A stretch of 16,937 nucleotides of DNA. Source: Verrucomicrobiota bacterium (GTDB lineage Bacteria; Verrucomicrobiota; Verrucomicrobiia; Opitutales; Seribacteraceae). Below, in pieces: positions 15,158-16,937 of this stretch. The notes beneath the pieces are model-generated. The model made no database searches. It was not told where the DNA came from and saw only the letters and a program-made list of their open reading frames with translations. A program made the position numbers and the translations under genes. The stretch lies in contig JACNJI010000231.1 in NCBI GenBank assembly GCA_014382645.1, positions 1 through 16,937 on the forward strand. The letters are read 5' to 3'. Within the stretch, counting starts at the first letter, position 1; the number at the start of each line of letters is the position of its first letter.

Positions 15158-16937
15158 TTGCCGAGAAGCACATCCCCGAGGCAAGACGCCTTCGTCCAAT
15201 TTTCATTTTGTGCGGCATTCTGCTCCTAATCCTCGCAACAACGCTGGGTTATCGCCAGTTGTACCAAGCGTCAGAATATCGAGAACTCGAACGCAAACAA
15301 ACCCATCGACGAATTCTTCGACCAGGACCCCGAGGAGATGTATTTGATCGTGACGGGCGACTGCTCATCGGTAACCGAGCACACTACTCGGCGGTGATCA
15401 GGCTCGAGATGCTACGTGAAGAAATCCAGTTGGAGAAAATCAAACTTGTTCGCAAAGCACGTCAATTAAAGCAGTTACTCCTGGAACAAACCCCCTTGCC
15501 CTTTGAGACAGCGATGGCGATTAGTCACAATCCCCGCTTCGGTTTACCAAGCCAACGCCCAATACACCTTCACGGAGAGTCGGAGAGCCAAAGCCGAGTG
15601 AAGATCCATTGGCAAGGAAAGCGCCTGACTGTAAATCAAAGTCGGACGGGGAAGTGGTTATCAATCATTTCATCACACAACCCAAACCTTCGGTCGAAAA
15701 TCTCAATAGAAGGAGCGAGCACAGATGTCACGGTCGATTTAGCGGGACTTTGCAAAATAGACTTTGAGACAACTCCCAAAGGTGGATTGTCTTGCAACCC
15801 GGAGAACTCGTTAAGCATCAGCGGGATTAGTTTGGAATGGGAAGCTCGCCACGCCGTGGTACAAAAATACCTTCGCCTAATAAATCAGCTCTGTGGGCGA
15901 CAGGAGATATTGTCGATGGGTCAACTACAGTTGCATTGGAATCGTCGACTAGTTTTGCCAATGGAACTCGCAGGGGATCTAAAACCGGAGGAATACGCCG
16001 TTCTCCTCGAAGGTATTCAGGTAAACTCTCCAGTCAAAATAGTAACCGAAGCAGTACGGTACTACCCTTATAATTCTGCAGCATCCCATGTACTTGGTTA
16101 TGTGGGGAGCGGGTATAAGTCGGATGTTAATGCCCTTCCTGAAGCTGACCTAGCGACATTCGAGCTAAAAGGCAGAAAAGGAAAAGCAGGAATTGAAAAA
16201 TATTTTGACGAAAAGCTGCGTGGTCAGGATGGGGGCGACATATGGAGGGTCGATCCAATGGGCTCGAAATTTCAACAGGTTAAAGAAAAGCAACCTCGCA
16301 AAGGAGAATCTCTACGGCTAAGCTTGGATGCCGACCTTCAAGTGGCGACCGAGACAGCTTTAAAAGGAATTATTGGGCGAGTGGCAGCCCATAGGACACT
16401 ACCTGATCACGATTGGCGTAAAGCAATTCTTCGGCTTACTCGATCCGCAATGAGAGATGCTGGAGAAAAAGAAGAGGCTGCCGAACTCCTGTTGCAAGCC
16501 TTTCTGGACGCTCCCGTTCCTCTTGGCGCGGAAGAGGCTTCGACAGTTGCTGGTTTCGAGGGCACGCAAAAAGATGCAGAACGCCTTTTGGAAGTACTCT
16601 ATTCCCGTGGTGTGCTGGAAAGACTGAAGGCCTCATCCCACCGATATGTCACTGCTCCGCCGCCACTCACTCCGGGAGCAGGAGTCATGATCAAGGTAGA
16701 CACAGGTGAAATACTGGTACTCGCAAGCAAACCTGATTATGACCTCAATAATCTTTCTCCAAGAATTTCCAAAAAGACTTTTCAAGACATACAAAGAAAG
16801 CAAGCATGGCTTCCAAGAGCCATTCACCCAGGGTATTCCCCAGCTTCCACCTTCAAGCTCATCACCGCAATCGGCGCATTAAGGGCAGCAAAGCTCACAC
16901 CGGAAACCATCAGTGACTGCGATGGGCAGTACAAAGG
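15154..16937 (+). CDS. mrdA: Penicillin-binding protein 2 (peptidoglycan transpeptidase), 3' end cut by window
   Basis: Class B PBP of the elongasome, cross-linking side-wall peptidoglycan. It is open from ATG 15154 (overlapping the mreD stop as ATGA) for 594 codons to the window edge. Visible in order: an N-terminal anchor (about residues 14-33, RLRPIFILCGILLLILATTL), RGDVFDRDGRLLIGNR (60-75), a pedestal domain, RYYPYNSAASHVLGYVG (about 302-318), GKAGIEKYFDEKLRG, SLDADLQVATETAL (390-403) and KVDTGEILVLASKPDYD (514-530). The active-site SxxK is STFK (Ser565-Lys568), where PBP2s usually read PGSTFK; here the preceding residues are SPA. E. coli PBP2 has its serine at residue 330, so this protein carries about 235 extra residues before it. 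They fall in two insertions, roughly 140 residues in the pedestal and 95 in the transpeptidase domain (411-508). The SxN and KTG motifs lie beyond the window. Confidence 0.92.
   Translation, partial: MIAEKHIPEARRLRPIFILCGILLLILATTLGYRQLYQASEYRELERKQTHRRILRPGPRGDVFDRDGRLLIGNRAHYSAVIRLEMLREEIQLEKIKLVRKARQLKQLLLEQTPLPFETAMAISHNPRFGLPSQRPIHLHGESESQSRVKIHWQGKRLTVNQSRTGKWLSIISSHNPNLRSKISIEGASTDVTVDLAGLCKIDFETTPKGGLSCNPENSLSISGISLEWEARHAVVQKYLRLINQLCGRQEILSMGQLQLHWNRRLVLPMELAGDLKPEEYAVLLEGIQVNSPVKIVTEAVRYYPYNSAASHVLGYVGSGYKSDVNALPEADLATFELKGRKGKAGIEKYFDEKLRGQDGGDIWRVDPMGSKFQQVKEKQPRKGESLRLSLDADLQVATETALKGIIGRVAAHRTLPDHDWRKAILRLTRSAMRDAGEKEEAAELLLQAFLDAPVPLGAEEASTVAGFEGTQKDAERLLEVLYSRGVLERLKASSHRYVTAPPPLTPGAGVMIKVDTGEILVLASKPDYDLNNLSPRISKKTFQDIQRKQAWLPRAIHPGYSPASTFKLITAIGALRAAKLTPETISDCDGQYK

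Overview
This window looks like ordinary chromosomal, envelope-centred sequence from a Gram-negative, probably rod-shaped bacterium of moderate GC content. The combination of a GldG/DUF4340 ABC-export module, an AsmA-like protein, accB-accC followed by an Asp23/Gls24 pair, and mreB-mreC-mreD-PBP2 suggests the PVC superphylum, most likely Verrucomicrobiota (Opitutia-like). That placement is inferred from gene content and protein style, not from a marker-gene comparison. There are no insertion sequences, phage genes, CRISPR arrays, tRNAs or rRNAs, and no gene-free stretch exceeds about 175 bases.

Layout, left to right. (1) 1-6304, plus strand: the last 20 codons of a hydrophobic protein, read as an ABC-2 permease; a GldG-type auxiliary protein; a DUF4340 protein; and a 915-residue AsmA-like protein. 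The first junctions are stop/start overlaps (TTGA, ATGA). An 18-codon mini-ORF bridges the DUF4340 and AsmA genes with the same two overlap types. (2) 6477-9254, plus strand: accB and accC, the biotin carrier and biotin carboxylase of acetyl-CoA carboxylase, then an Asp23/Gls24 protein and a one-TM protein resembling its membrane anchor. (3) 9327-10496, minus strand: a lone gcvT, the only minus-strand gene. (4) 10657-12587, plus strand: a CNNM/CBS membrane protein overlapping lgt (lipoprotein diacylglyceryl transferase) by one base. (5) 12725 to the end, plus strand: mreB, mreC, mreD and a PBP2-type transpeptidase (mrdA) cut by the window edge. These genes form the elongasome that directs side-wall peptidoglycan synthesis.

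Most of the content is conserved housekeeping. I do not see a convincing undescribed multi-gene system. The items most worth a second look are: a PBP2 with two large insertions, one of them about 95 residues inside the transpeptidase domain just before the catalytic serine; a C9 tract at the mreC/mreD junction where a one-base slip would fuse the two reading frames; a Pro-to-Gly change in the otherwise near-invariant catalytic loop of AccC; the Asp23/anchor pair in a Gram-negative context; the mini-ORF relay before the AsmA gene; and a hairpin with a T-run directly in front of the CNNM gene. TTG starts are common here (accB, the AsmA gene, mreC, and probably gldG and gcvT).
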